NCBI GenBank assembly: GCA_016903675.1
Contig: JADQBA010000013.1
Coordinates: forward strand, 48,262-112,261
DNA length: 64,000 bases
Source of the DNA: Stigonema ocellatum SAG 48.90 = DSM 106950
GTDB taxonomy: Bacteria; Cyanobacteriota; Cyanobacteriia; Cyanobacteriales; Nostocaceae
Direction of reading: 5' to 3'
Below are positions 34,671 through 42,703 of the stretch, one piece after another. Made by a program: the position numbers and the translations under genes. A model generated the notes under the pieces. The model ran no database searches. It was not told the origin of the DNA and saw only the letters and a list, made by a program, of their open reading frames with translations. Every line of letters starts with the position of its first letter. The first letter of the stretch is position 1.

Positions 34671-35444
34671 ATGCAAGTAATCCGTATTGCGGCACTCTCT
34701 GACAATTACATCTTTTTGCTGCATGATTTAAAGCAAAATATCGCCGCCGTAGTAGATCCTGCTGAAGCTGAACCAGTTTTAAAAAAACTTAAAGAATTAA
34801 AAGCAGAATTGGTGGCGATTTTTAACACGCACCATCATCAGGATCATGTGGGTGGTAATAAGCAGATTATGCAACAATTCCCCCAAGTGACGGTGTATGG
34901 TGGAGCGGAGGATCAAGGGAGAATTCCGGGACAGCAGGTGTTTTTGCAACAGGGCGATCGCGTCCATTTTGCAGACCGAATAGGGGAAGTTTTCTTCATT
35001 CCTGGACATACCCGCGCCCACATCGCCTACTACTTTCCCCCAACCCAAGTTGGTGAAACTGGCGACTTATTCTGCGGCGACACCCTATTTGCTGGCGGTT
35101 GCGGTCGTTTATTTGAAGGGACACCCACGCAAATGGTAGATTCCCTGGGTAAACTCCGCTCTCTACCTGATGATACACACGTTTGGTGCGCCCACGAATA
35201 CACTCTGAAAAATCTGCAATTTGCCCTCACAGTGGATAGTGACAATGCCAACCTCCAAAGTCGTTATGATGAAGTGAAGGCATACCGCAGTCGGGGAGAA
35301 GCTACTGTTCCCTCTCTGCTAGGAGTGGAAAAACTTACAAATCCCTTTTTACGCTGGGATCAGCCCGCATTACAATCAGCCACGAAGACTCGCGAACCAG
35401 TGCAAACCTTTGCGCGTCTTCGGGGAATGAAAGACCAATTTTAG
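34671..35444 (+). CDS. gloB: Hydroxyacylglutathione hydrolase (glyoxalase II)
   Basis: This is 257 residues, the normal GloB length. The metallo-beta-lactamase motif THHHQDHVGG (about 53-62) binds the two metals, with further ligands in IPGHTRAH (about 107-114), FCGDTLF and CAHEYT. The C-terminal region (about 165-257) carries the glutathione-binding helices, and the family's usual NPFLRW is present. It hydrolyses S-lactoylglutathione to lactate and glutathione in methylglyoxal detoxification. It precedes rplI in the same direction, 71 bases apart. Confidence 0.95.
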   Translation: MQVIRIAALSDNYIFLLHDLKQNIAAVVDPAEAEPVLKKLKELKAELVAIFNTHHHQDHVGGNKQIMQQFPQVTVYGGAEDQGRIPGQQVFLQQGDRVHFADRIGEVFFIPGHTRAHIAYYFPPTQVGETGDLFCGDTLFAGGCGRLFEGTPTQMVDSLGKLRSLPDDTHVWCAHEYTLKNLQFALTVDSDNANLQSRYDEVKAYRSRGEATVPSLLGVEKLTNPFLRWDQPALQSATKTREPVQTFARLRGMKDQF

Positions 35445-35515
35445 AGGTAATAGCTAATAGCTGATTGCCCTGTTACCATTAGCTATTAGCAAAACACACC
35501 AGAAAACAAACAACG

Positions 35516-35974
35516 ATGGCGAAACGTGTTCAGTTAGTTTTAAACAAGGATGTCATTAAGCTGGGAAAATCCGGCGACTTAGTAGAGGTCGCACCAGGCT
35601 ATGCTCGTAATTATCTGATTCCCCAGAAGTTGGCAACTCATGCCACTGCTGGTATTCTCAAGCAAGTCGAACGTCGCCGTGAGTTAGAACGCCAACGGCA
35701 ATTAGAACTTAAGCAACAAGCAATAGAGCAAAAAGCAGCTTTAGAAAATGCCGGTAGCTTTACAATTGCCAAGCAGGTAGGTGAAGCCGATGCTATTTTT
35801 GGTACTGTAACCACCCAAGAAGTGGTAGATGTAATTAAACAAATCACAGGACTGGAAGTGGATCGGCGCGGCATTACCATACCTGATATTGGTATGATAG
35901 GTACCTACGAAGCAGAAATTAAGCTCTATTCAGACGTGACAGCAAAAGTCACTATCCAGGTAGTATCTAGCTAA
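35516..35974 (+). CDS. rplI: 50S ribosomal protein bL9
   Basis: This is 152 residues. The N-terminal rRNA-binding part is VQLVLNKDVIKLGKSGDLVE and VAPGYARNYLIP; a long charged helix follows (about 45-75), then the C-terminal domain with EADAIFGTVTTQEV. It is a structural protein of the large ribosomal subunit and is placed just before dnaB, as in many cyanobacteria. Confidence 0.97.
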   Translation: MAKRVQLVLNKDVIKLGKSGDLVEVAPGYARNYLIPQKLATHATAGILKQVERRRELERQRQLELKQQAIEQKAALENAGSFTIAKQVGEADAIFGTVTTQEVVDVIKQITGLEVDRRGITIPDIGMIGTYEAEIKLYSDVTAKVTIQVVSS

Positions 35975-35989
35975 CACCTTATATTTTGG

Positions 35990-36130
35990 GACGGGAGTGG
36001 GGATTAGGGAGTGGGGAGTGGGGGGAAGAGGGGGAATGGTGGAGTTTCTTCCATTGATAATGGGTGGTACAAGCCGCCTGTCGGGTGCGCCTAACTCCTA
36101 ACTCCTAACTCCTAACTCCTAACTCCTAAC
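35990..36130. repeat. G-rich run and CTCCTAA heptamer repeats before dnaB
   Basis: A G-rich purine tract (about 35990-36040) with GGGGAGTGGGGAGTGGGG-like phrases is similar to one at 45340-45415. It is followed by five tandem CTCCTAA heptamers (about 36089-36128), the STRR type of cyanobacterial repeats. The G tract could form a quadruplex upstream of dnaB. Confidence 0.65.
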
Positions 36131-36153
36131 CACTCCCGAAGCTAAAATTAGTA

Positions 36154-38412
36154 ATGTCTGAAGAACTAAACTTTCAAGGTAATAGCAGCGATCGCCTCCC
36201 TCCTCAAAACATTGAAGCCGAAGAAGCGATACTGGGGGGAATTTTGCTAGATCCGGAGGCGATCAGCAGGGTAAGCGATCGCCTAGTTCCAGAAGCTTTT
36301 TACATTAGCGCTCATAAAGACATCTATCAAGCGGCGTTGCGTCTCCACAGTCAAGGTAAACCCACAGATTTGCTCTCGGTCACAAGTTGGCTTGCTGACA
36401 ACGACAAGTTAGCTCGGATTGGCGGTAGAACTAAATTAGCATCTCTGGTAGACCGCACAGTCTCAGCCATCAACATCGATGCTTTAGCAGGGTTGGTGAC
36501 GGAAAAATACCTGCGGCGTCAGTTAATTAAAGCTGGTCATGAAATTGTGCAGCTAGGTTTTCAGACAGAAACTGAGATACCAATCGTCCTCGATCAGGCT
36601 GAACAGAAAGTTTTTAACATTACTCAGGCGCGTCCCCAAGCAGGTCTAGTTCCAATTTCCGACACCTTGATTAATACTTTCCAGGATATTGAAACTCGTC
36701 ACCAAGGTATTGCTTTACCAGGTATTCCCTGCGGATTTTATGATTTAGATTCCATGACCAGTGGTTTTCAACGTTCTGATTTGATTATTGTTGCTGGTCG
36801 CCCGTCTATGGGAAAGTGTCTAAGTGAAAATACTGTTATCCTCCTAAAAAATGGTATTATATCAACAATAAAAGAAATCTACGAGCGTCATCAAGCAGAA
36901 CTGCTGACACTGAAGGATGATTGGAAATTCCACTTAACTCAACCATCTGCATTTGTCGATGACGGAATCAAACCAGTTTTCCGTGTCACAACTGGCTTGG
37001 GGCGGTATGTTGAAACGACTATCGTCCACCCGTATTTAACTATTAAAGGCTGGCAAAGGCTAGAGGAACTGAAAGTTGGTGATAAAATTGCAGTGCCTCG
37101 CAGGATGAGTATATTTGGCACAGAAACCCTAACTGAAGATGAGGTCAAGTTACTAGGATACTCAATGAGTGACGGTTGCTTGACCGGAAGCACACCAGAT
37201 ATACCAGGGAACTTTGCCAAAAGTAAAAATATCCCACCAGTTGTTTTTAAATTGGAGCGATCGCAATTATCTTTATTCCTCAACCATCTCTTCGCCACAG
37301 ATGGATGGGCTACTGTACTGAACAGTGGTCAAGCACAGTTGGGCTATTGCAGCGTCAGTGAGAACCTAGCAAGACAAATTCAACATCTACTCCTACGGTT
37401 TGGCATCATTGCTGGTCTTAAAAAGGGACCTCTTAAATACAAAGACCCCAACATAGAAGCTTGGCAATTAGATATTACTGATGCCGAGTCAATCAAAACG
37501 TTTATTTCAGAAATTGGGATATTTGGAAAACAAGAGGCACTAGCCAAAGTCGAGGCTGCCCTAGTTCAAAATATATCTGTGCCACTTCAGCAGTTAACAA
37601 CCAGTGATGTTTATTGGGATGAAATCGTTGCTATTGAGTCAGTGGGTAACAAACAAGTGTATGACTTGACCATTCCAGACACCCACAATTTTGTTGCCAA
37701 TGATATCTGTGTTCACAATACGGCTTTTTGTTTGAACCTTGCTCATAACATTGCCGCTTCATATAAATTACCAGTTGCTATTTTCAGTTTGGAAATGTCA
37801 AAAGAGCAACTGGTGCAGCGACTGTTAGCAAGCGAAGCCGGAATTGAAACTGGTTTTTTGCGAAGTGGACGCATCAGTCAAACTCAGTGGGAACCTTTAA
37901 GTCGTGCTATTGGTCTGCTCTCGGAAATGCCAATTTTTATCGATGATACACCAAATATTACAGTGACAGAAATGCGGAGTCAGGCGCGGCGTTTGCAGGC
38001 GGAAGTAGGCACAGAACTGGGACTGATTATCATAGACTACTTGCAATTGATGGAAGGAGCAGGTGATAACCGTGTGCAAGAGTTATCTAGAATTACCCGA
38101 AGTATCAAAGGTTTAGCCCGTGAATTAAGTGTCCCTGTTATTGCTTTATCTCAGTTGAGTCGAGGGGTAGAATCACGCACTAACAAGCGCCCAATGTTGT
38201 CTGATTTGCGGGAAAGTGGAAGTATTGAGCAAGATGCGGATATAGTCATTATGCTTTACCGCGATGATTACTACAACACTGACAGTCCTGACAGAGGAAT
38301 TGCCGAAGTGATTATAGCTAAACACCGCAACGGACCTACTGGTAGTGTGAAACTTCTTTTCGATCCACAGTTGACAAAGTTTAAAAATTTAGCCAAACCC
38401 AATAAATACTAA
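36154..38412 (+). CDS. dnaB: Replicative DNA helicase DnaB with in-frame intein
   Basis: The precursor is 752 residues. Removing the intein (residues 222-522) leaves a 451-residue DnaB of normal size. The N-terminal domain starts with RLPPQNIEAEEAILGGILLD; the ATPase has GRPSMGK directly before the intein and TAFCLN directly after, so the intein splits Walker A. SLEMSKEQLVQRLL, IIIDYLQLM, ALSQLSRGVE and RESGSIEQDADI are intact, so the second common DnaB insertion site (before SIEQDA) is empty. It unwinds DNA at the replication fork and interacts with DnaG. It has the same direction as rplI and ends in a heptamer-repeat region. Confidence 0.97.
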   Translation: MSEELNFQGNSSDRLPPQNIEAEEAILGGILLDPEAISRVSDRLVPEAFYISAHKDIYQAALRLHSQGKPTDLLSVTSWLADNDKLARIGGRTKLASLVDRTVSAINIDALAGLVTEKYLRRQLIKAGHEIVQLGFQTETEIPIVLDQAEQKVFNITQARPQAGLVPISDTLINTFQDIETRHQGIALPGIPCGFYDLDSMTSGFQRSDLIIVAGRPSMGKCLSENTVILLKNGIISTIKEIYERHQAELLTLKDDWKFHLTQPSAFVDDGIKPVFRVTTGLGRYVETTIVHPYLTIKGWQRLEELKVGDKIAVPRRMSIFGTETLTEDEVKLLGYSMSDGCLTGSTPDIPGNFAKSKNIPPVVFKLERSQLSLFLNHLFATDGWATVLNSGQAQLGYCSVSENLARQIQHLLLRFGIIAGLKKGPLKYKDPNIEAWQLDITDAESIKTFISEIGIFGKQEALAKVEAALVQNISVPLQQLTTSDVYWDEIVAIESVGNKQVYDLTIPDTHNFVANDICVHNTAFCLNLAHNIAASYKLPVAIFSLEMSKEQLVQRLLASEAGIETGFLRSGRISQTQWEPLSRAIGLLSEMPIFIDDTPNITVTEMRSQARRLQAEVGTELGLIIIDYLQLMEGAGDNRVQELSRITRSIKGLARELSVPVIALSQLSRGVESRTNKRPMLSDLRESGSIEQDADIVIMLYRDDYYNTDSPDRGIAEVIIAKHRNGPTGSVKLLFDPQLTKFKNLAKPNKY
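36817..37719 (+). other. DnaB intein, 301 aa, with shrunken LAGLIDADG endonuclease
   Basis: The intein begins with Cys222 (CLSENTVILLKNG) and ends ...ANDICVHN before Thr523, as required for splicing; the +1 residue is Thr. The splicing B block is TTIVHPYLT. Two LAGLIDADG-like blocks are visible, LLGYSMSDG (near 332) and LFATDGWA (near 379), but only about 45 residues separate them, much less than in active homing endonucleases. So splicing is probably intact while homing is lost. Unspliced DnaB would lack a working P-loop. Confidence 0.92.
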
Positions 38413-38414
38413 AT

Positions 38415-38573
38415 TGGTTGATAGTTGACTGTTGACTGTTGACTGTTGACTGTTGACTGTTGGTTGTTGATAGTTGGTTGTTAATAGTAATTTGTTGGTT
38501 GTTAATGGTAATTTGTATTTCAACTATCAACTATCAACTATCAACTATCAACTATCAACTATCAACTATCAAC
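38415..38573. repeat. Opposed heptanucleotide tandem repeats
   Basis: About five TTGACTG heptamers (38425-38461) and variants are followed by about seven CAACTAT heptamers (38519-38573). The two blocks are nearly inverse to each other and can form a long hairpin in the space between convergent dnaB and the FKBP gene, where termination is expected. Confidence 0.8.
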
Positions 38574-38579
38574 ACACTA

Positions 38580-39104
38580 TTAAATAACTTTCAGCAATTC
38601 CACCTCAAAAATCAGCGTAGCGTTGGGTGGAATTACACCACCAGCACCACGAGAGCCATAACCTAACTCTGGGGGAATGATTAACTTACGCTGACCGCCA
38701 ACTTTTATAGTGCTAATCCCTTCGTCCCAACCTTTGATGACCTGTCCAGCACCGAGTTTGAATTTGAAGGGTTCACCGCGATCGCGTGAACTATCAAACT
38801 TCTTACCATTTTCCAGAGTGCCGACGTAGTGAACCTCAACGGTTTGTCCAGGTTGAGGAGTCACTCCAGTCCCCTCCTTGATATCGGTATACTTTAGTCC
38901 AGAAGGGGTGGTGACGACATTGGCATCAGACATTTTTTTTCTCGCTATTAGGGTATCGTTGTCAGTTACAGTGGTTGCCACTGGTGTGGTTTCAGTCGAA
39001 TTAGCAGCTACAGCAGACTCCTGTTTGCCACCGCTTACTTGCGCTAACACCAAAACTACAACACAAAGGAGCATGAAGCCCATGGTCAGTAAAATTGATT
39101 TCAA
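38580..39104 (-). CDS. FKBP-type peptidyl-prolyl isomerase, membrane-anchored or exported
   Basis: This is 174 residues. Residues about 5-22 are a hydrophobic signal/anchor (LLTMGFMLLCVVVLVLAQVS). A Thr/Ser-rich linker follows. The FKBP domain occupies about 65-174: SGLKYTDIKEGTG, VEVHYVGTLENGKKFDSS, GAGQVIKGWDEGI and PPELGYG are the family motifs. It catalyses proline isomerisation, here probably on the periplasmic or lumenal side. No lipobox is evident. It is monocistronic. Confidence 0.93.
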   Translation of the reverse strand: MKSILLTMGFMLLCVVVLVLAQVSGGKQESAVAANSTETTPVATTVTDNDTLIARKKMSDANVVTTPSGLKYTDIKEGTGVTPQPGQTVEVHYVGTLENGKKFDSSRDRGEPFKFKLGAGQVIKGWDEGISTIKVGGQRKLIIPPELGYGSRGAGGVIPPNATLIFEVELLKVI

Positions 39105-39183
39105 AATCAGCCCTCCCTACCTAGGTGATATGGGAATAAGATAACCAGTAGGACAAGACTAAGTTTAAATCAGAAAGCGCACT

Positions 39184-39504
39184 TTAACGCCAAAGCTTAT
39201 TTTCTAAATCGCGCACCTGACGTTCCAAGCGATCAATCCTACCCCGCAGTTCGTCCACTTCTGACTGGCGAGGAACCCCCAACTCCTGCATCATAGTTCG
39301 TAGTTGACGTTGCATTTGTGTCTCCCAGTTTCCCTGCTCTGACTTTAACTGCTGGACAATCTCATCCATCACCACCTTGGCTTGCTCAGGATTCAGCTTA
39401 CCATCTTTCAATTCATCGCTGACTTCTCGCAGTTTTTCTGCCACCAAGGATGTTGTCCCAAGACCAAGCATTACTAATTGCTTCATCCAGTTATTGCTGT
39501 CCAT
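39184..39504 (-). CDS. Phasin-like coiled-coil protein
   Basis: This is 106 residues from the ATG at 39504, preceded by AGGAAGG; the longer frame from 39525 has no such site. MKQLVMLGLGTTSLVAEKLR at the start, QAKVVMDEIVQQLKSEQ in the middle and a long C-terminal heptad helix (RGRIDRLERQVRDLENKL) resemble cyanobacterial phasin-family proteins. Such proteins coat polyhydroxyalkanoate granules or act as small scaffold helices. No PHA gene is nearby, so the role is uncertain. Confidence 0.7.
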   Translation of the reverse strand: MDSNNWMKQLVMLGLGTTSLVAEKLREVSDELKDGKLNPEQAKVVMDEIVQQLKSEQGNWETQMQRQLRTMMQELGVPRQSEVDELRGRIDRLERQVRDLENKLWR

Positions 39505-39780
39505 ACTACCTTCCTGTACCTTCATTCAACCCAGACTCCCATGAACAGAGTTCACTACACATAGCATAAAAATTTCTCTTTCCTACTCCCCAACGCCAGC
39601 TGTTTCAAGTTGGCAGAGGCTTTCGCTAGTTCCTCTTGGGGGGAACCCCCTTCGGGATCGGACGACTAATAACTCCAGACTACAAATCTATTTTGACACT
39701 CCCATGCCTAAAGGCGATGGGATTCTGTAAGAGGTTCTGCCGTATCTCCTACATATCTGACTGTCGAGTTACTGGCACCA

Positions 39781-40302
39781 TTACCAGCAACCCCATAGGC
39801 ATGGAACAAGCGTCTCAACCTGTAAGGATTGATGTCTACTGAGCGTAACTTTCCCACAGTCCGCAGGTAGTGTCTTTTTATTTTTGTGGAAGACAACTTT
39901 TGCAAAATTGTCCAGAGATTTTCTTAACTGTGTGGTTACTTTCATCTGGATACCAGATGCAGAGTCCCATTTAACAACAGTTTTAACAGCTTCTTTCGTT
40001 TCAAAGTCCTTAATCTTGGTATTTTTAAACGCAAGATTCAAATCATGAGGAATAACGCCATGCTTGACTACAGGACTTGTAAGAGGACAGCAAGAACCAA
40101 ACTCAATTCTTGACTCAATCTCACAATACGAGCCATAGGCGTAAACAATAGATGATTCGTTATCTTTGTTGTTACAATCAAAACCTTCAATACGTTCTCT
40201 TAAGGCGTAGTTACGATGTTTTCTTAACGTAACCAACCAGTCTTCAAGAGTGCAAAGCTGAGATTGGTTAGGCAACAATTTAAAATTCCATCGAACTTGC
40301 AT
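39781..40302 (-). pseudogene. TnpB (IS605 OrfB) with large internal deletion
   Basis: From ATG 40302 it reads MQVRWNFKLLPNQ, TLRKHRNYALRERIEGFD, YAYGSYCEIESRIEFGSCCP and KWDSASGIQMKVTTQLRKSL, matching the N-terminal part of cyanobacterial TnpB. The frame then jumps to a short unrelated end, so the RuvC nuclease domain (normally another 200 or more residues) is missing. A different minus frame (39708-39905) covers the end of the element but has no TnpB motifs. Confidence 0.75.
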
Positions 40303-40350
40303 TGATTTCCTTTGATTGCTAGAATTATAGTATACAGCCATAAGCTAATC

Positions 40351-40548
40351 ATGTCAAGCGAAATAACGAAAATAAAAGGGAAAAAGAGAGTAAAAAATCA
40401 GCCTGCTTTGCACGACGAAGTAAAGACAAGCAAACATTTGTCTTTAACTCCGAGTTCTTGGGATAAATTAAAAAAGATTGCTCTTGTCAGAGGGATAAGC
40501 GTAAGTGAAGTTATAGAAAGATGGGTGAGAAATATTGAAGGCGACTAA
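40351..40548 (+). CDS. Small ribbon-helix-helix-like protein linked to the IS605 element
   Basis: This is 65 residues from ATG 40351. A basic N-terminus (KIKGKKRVKNQ) precedes a CopG/RHH-like region, SLTPSSWDKLKKIALVRGIS and VSEVIERWVR. Proteins of this type are often encoded divergently next to tnpB in cyanobacterial IS605-type elements. It may repress the element. The frame extends to 40312, but the later ATG is preferred. Confidence 0.6.
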   Translation: MSSEITKIKGKKRVKNQPALHDEVKTSKHLSLTPSSWDKLKKIALVRGISVSEVIERWVRNIEGD

Positions 40549-40599
40549 AGTCGCGTCGTATTCCTCCCATGCCTGTTCGCGCAGCGTCTCCCCTTGGGA

Positions 40600-41599
40600 T
40601 TCGGACGGTTGAAAATTGAGCGGATACTCAAATTTCAACCTCATAAGCTCACTACTTCGATCATGTGACAGAGGCGCACAGGGAAAAGGTATTGTAAAGT
40701 ATTGTTACTACATATGGTAATACTAGAGTAACCAAAACATTCCCAACTGTTAATATTGGTCGTTGACGATCGCCTGGGCTTTGCATTTTAGGCTGTCATC
40801 ATCCTTGGGTTGGGAATCTTGCTCATCAAGAGCTTCATAAAAATATAGCAATCCGTGGAGGATTTATAAACACCCCCACCCCTTTGGGTTCGTCAAAAGT
40901 CAAAAGCACCGAAGTTCTGTTCGTCGGAGACGTTGGCGAAGCCATCGCCGGAGGCCGGCGGAAAGACTTCTCTCAAAAGTCACGCATTGTTTTGACTTTT
41001 GAATGCGTGACTTTCCGCGTAGCGGCTTGTCCCCTCTGTTCAGATCTCAAATGGAAGGCTATAGGGCGTACTCCAATCACTTGTCACGGACGCTTTTTAT
41101 CAGATATTCTCGGTTTTTTAAGTATTAATACTAATCAAAATTCAGAGAGTGTTTTTTCTACTGAGGGAAATACGAGCGCTCGCGCTCGTTCTTTGGGTTC
41201 ATCTAACAAAATCGCATTGCTCCCGAGACGCTCACAAAATGACTTTATCGAAGCAACTCGTCTTGAAAAATTTGACGTTTGTGGTTAGATCCTGTTAGCT
41301 TTAAACCAAGAGATTATATTTGACCTGAGGGGGTGACAAAAACCTTTGAACTTCAACTAAAGAAGCAGAAAGGCTTTTGAACGGTTCTGCTATGAAAAGA
41401 TAAACATCATTTTCTCGCTTTATTGATTCCATTCTCAATAATTAGATCCAAAAGTCTGATTTTTATGTTGGGATAGGTTTCCAATTTGTTTTGATGGTTC
41501 AAGGGTTACTCTTTTATAATCCTTATTGGATAAGGCATTGAGACGAAGTTATCATCCACTCAGGTTCCACAAGGATTCTGGAGCAGAATAGCAGTATAA
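40600..41599. other. 1-kb intergenic region without a supported gene
   Basis: It contains a continuation of the repeat shared with 47657-47691 (ATTCGGACGGTTGAAAATTG), the TATAGCAATCC phrase near 40848, and small inverted pieces around 40965-41020 (CACGCATT and AATGCGTG). A 134-codon frame (40884-41288) runs through these repeats and is not convincing. The last 300 bases must hold the promoter of the partner-switching genes. Confidence 0.55.
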
Positions 41600-42070
41600 A
41601 TGTTAAGAACAACAGATTCATTAATCCATAAATCTAGCCTCAAAGTTCCCAGCACCCTTGAGGTAATGATGACAATTTTGGAATGGTTTGATCAATTCAA
41701 CCACGCACCAGTAACCTATGAGTTGTGGTTACAAGGTCAAACTGCTTTGATTGAGGGCTTTACGAATGCGGTTCGCCATGCCCACAAAAATCTTAGTCCT
41801 CAAACTCCTGTTGATATTACAGTCCAAGTATCCTCTAAATATTTCCAGATTTGCATTTGGGATCAAGGCGATACTTTTAATCTAGAAGCAGCTTTGGAAA
41901 ATCTCAGTCAAAAAACCATATCTCATGCATTTCATCCTTTAAACCATGGTCCCCAATGGGGCTGTATCTTTTTACTAAAGTTAAGCAAAGACCATGCCTG
42001 GACAATTAGTTACAATCGTGATGTGGATGATAGAAACTGCTTAATACTCGAGAAAAAGCTAGCTTCTTAA
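41600..42070 (+). CDS. Anti-sigma-type serine kinase (RsbW-like HATPase)
   Basis: This is 156 residues. ALIEGFTNAVRHAHKNLSP is the N-box of GHKL ATPases, and ICIWDQGDTFNLEAAL the G1-box region; a further GPQWGCIFLLKL replaces the usual G2 loop. It belongs to the RsbW/SpoIIAB type, which phosphorylates a STAS antagonist. The genes for a STAS protein and a PP2C phosphatase follow in the same direction, making a complete partner-switching set. The controlled partner (sigma factor or other enzyme) is not encoded here. Confidence 0.85.
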   Translation: MLRTTDSLIHKSSLKVPSTLEVMMTILEWFDQFNHAPVTYELWLQGQTALIEGFTNAVRHAHKNLSPQTPVDITVQVSSKYFQICIWDQGDTFNLEAALENLSQKTISHAFHPLNHGPQWGCIFLLKLSKDHAWTISYNRDVDDRNCLILEKKLAS

Positions 42071-42136
42071 TTGCGGTTTATTATTTGCTACGTGATTTTT
42101 GTTCTTGCTCGGCAACGATATATTACAGTGAAACAT

Positions 42137-42460
42137 ATGCATTGTCAAATAAATTTGATTCAGCCTCAGGGAATTTTTGATGGTAAAAAAAGTAGGGTTA
42201 TTTACCAAGAAATCAGTGAAATTATTGCCCTAGATACGAAAATAATTCTGATTGATTTTAAAGGCGTTACCTTTATGGATAGCGCTGGATTTGGGAATCT
42301 GCTATTGATGGTAAAAAAAGTTCAACAGCAGCAGGGAAGACTGGTATTTTGTTCAATCACCGACCAAATTAAGATGCTCTTTAACTTAACTAATACGAAC
42401 AATCTGTTTGAAGTGTTTCCCGATGTGGCATCATTTACCCAGACAATTACTGAGAAATAA
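42137..42460 (+). CDS. STAS-domain anti-sigma factor antagonist
   Basis: This is 107 residues from the ATG at 42137, chosen because upstream codons of the open frame (from 42071) are not STAS-like. IDFKGVTFMDSAGFGNLL holds the conserved Asp-Ser (DSAG), where the kinase partner phosphorylates the serine. The rest (LIQPQGIFDGKKSRVIYQEI, RLVFCSITDQIKMLFNLT) fits the STAS fold. It lies 66 bases after the kinase gene. Dephosphorylation would be done by the phosphatase at 42704. Confidence 0.88.
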   Translation: MHCQINLIQPQGIFDGKKSRVIYQEISEIIALDTKIILIDFKGVTFMDSAGFGNLLLMVKKVQQQQGRLVFCSITDQIKMLFNLTNTNNLFEVFPDVASFTQTITEK

Positions 42461-42542
42461 AGTTTAGTTTCCGTGAATAATAATCATATAAAAATATTTT
42501 CAAAAAGTCCATGAAACTGCACTAACAATCAACTTGTGGGGG

Positions 42543-42668
42543 TGGCTCCAATGGCGATTGATTGGTTTAGTTCACGGATTGGGAAAAGGTTTTAAGACAA
42601 ATGTGGATGTGACCCAAACCAGTTTTCATCAACAGGGTGTTCCTCACGACATCTTCTCTATTGAATAA
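42543..42668 (+). pseudogene. C-terminal remnant of an H-NOX (heme-NO-binding) gene
   Basis: Forty-one codons read WLQWRLIGLVHGLGKGFKT, NVDVTQTSFHQ and QGVPHDIFSIE before a stop. This is the usual end of H-NOX proteins (hydrophobic helix with GLxxGLxxxF, then QGxxHDxFxI). Nothing upstream continues it, so the heme-binding part including the proximal His is lost. It lies 35 bases before a gene starting with an HNOBA domain, the common H-NOX partner. Confidence 0.75.
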
Positions 42669-42703
42669 TATGAATACGACGATTTTCATTGATTTTCATT
42701 CCT

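Larger units (their letters stand above)
39695..40575 (-). mobile_element. IS200/IS605-type element carrying a damaged tnpB
   Basis: One end has the stem CCCATGCCTAAAGGCGATGGG (39701-39721), typical of IS605-type subterminal hairpins. The other has GCGACTAAAGTCGC (40541-40554) and a CTCCCATGCC phrase, adjacent to a copy of the GTTCGCGCAGCGTC repeat. Between them lie a broken tnpB and a small divergent RHH gene. No tnpA is present. Confidence 0.65.

Noticed and set aside
40884..41288. 134-codon plus-strand ORF
   Set aside because: It runs through dispersed inverted repeats and has no domain pattern or ribosome site.
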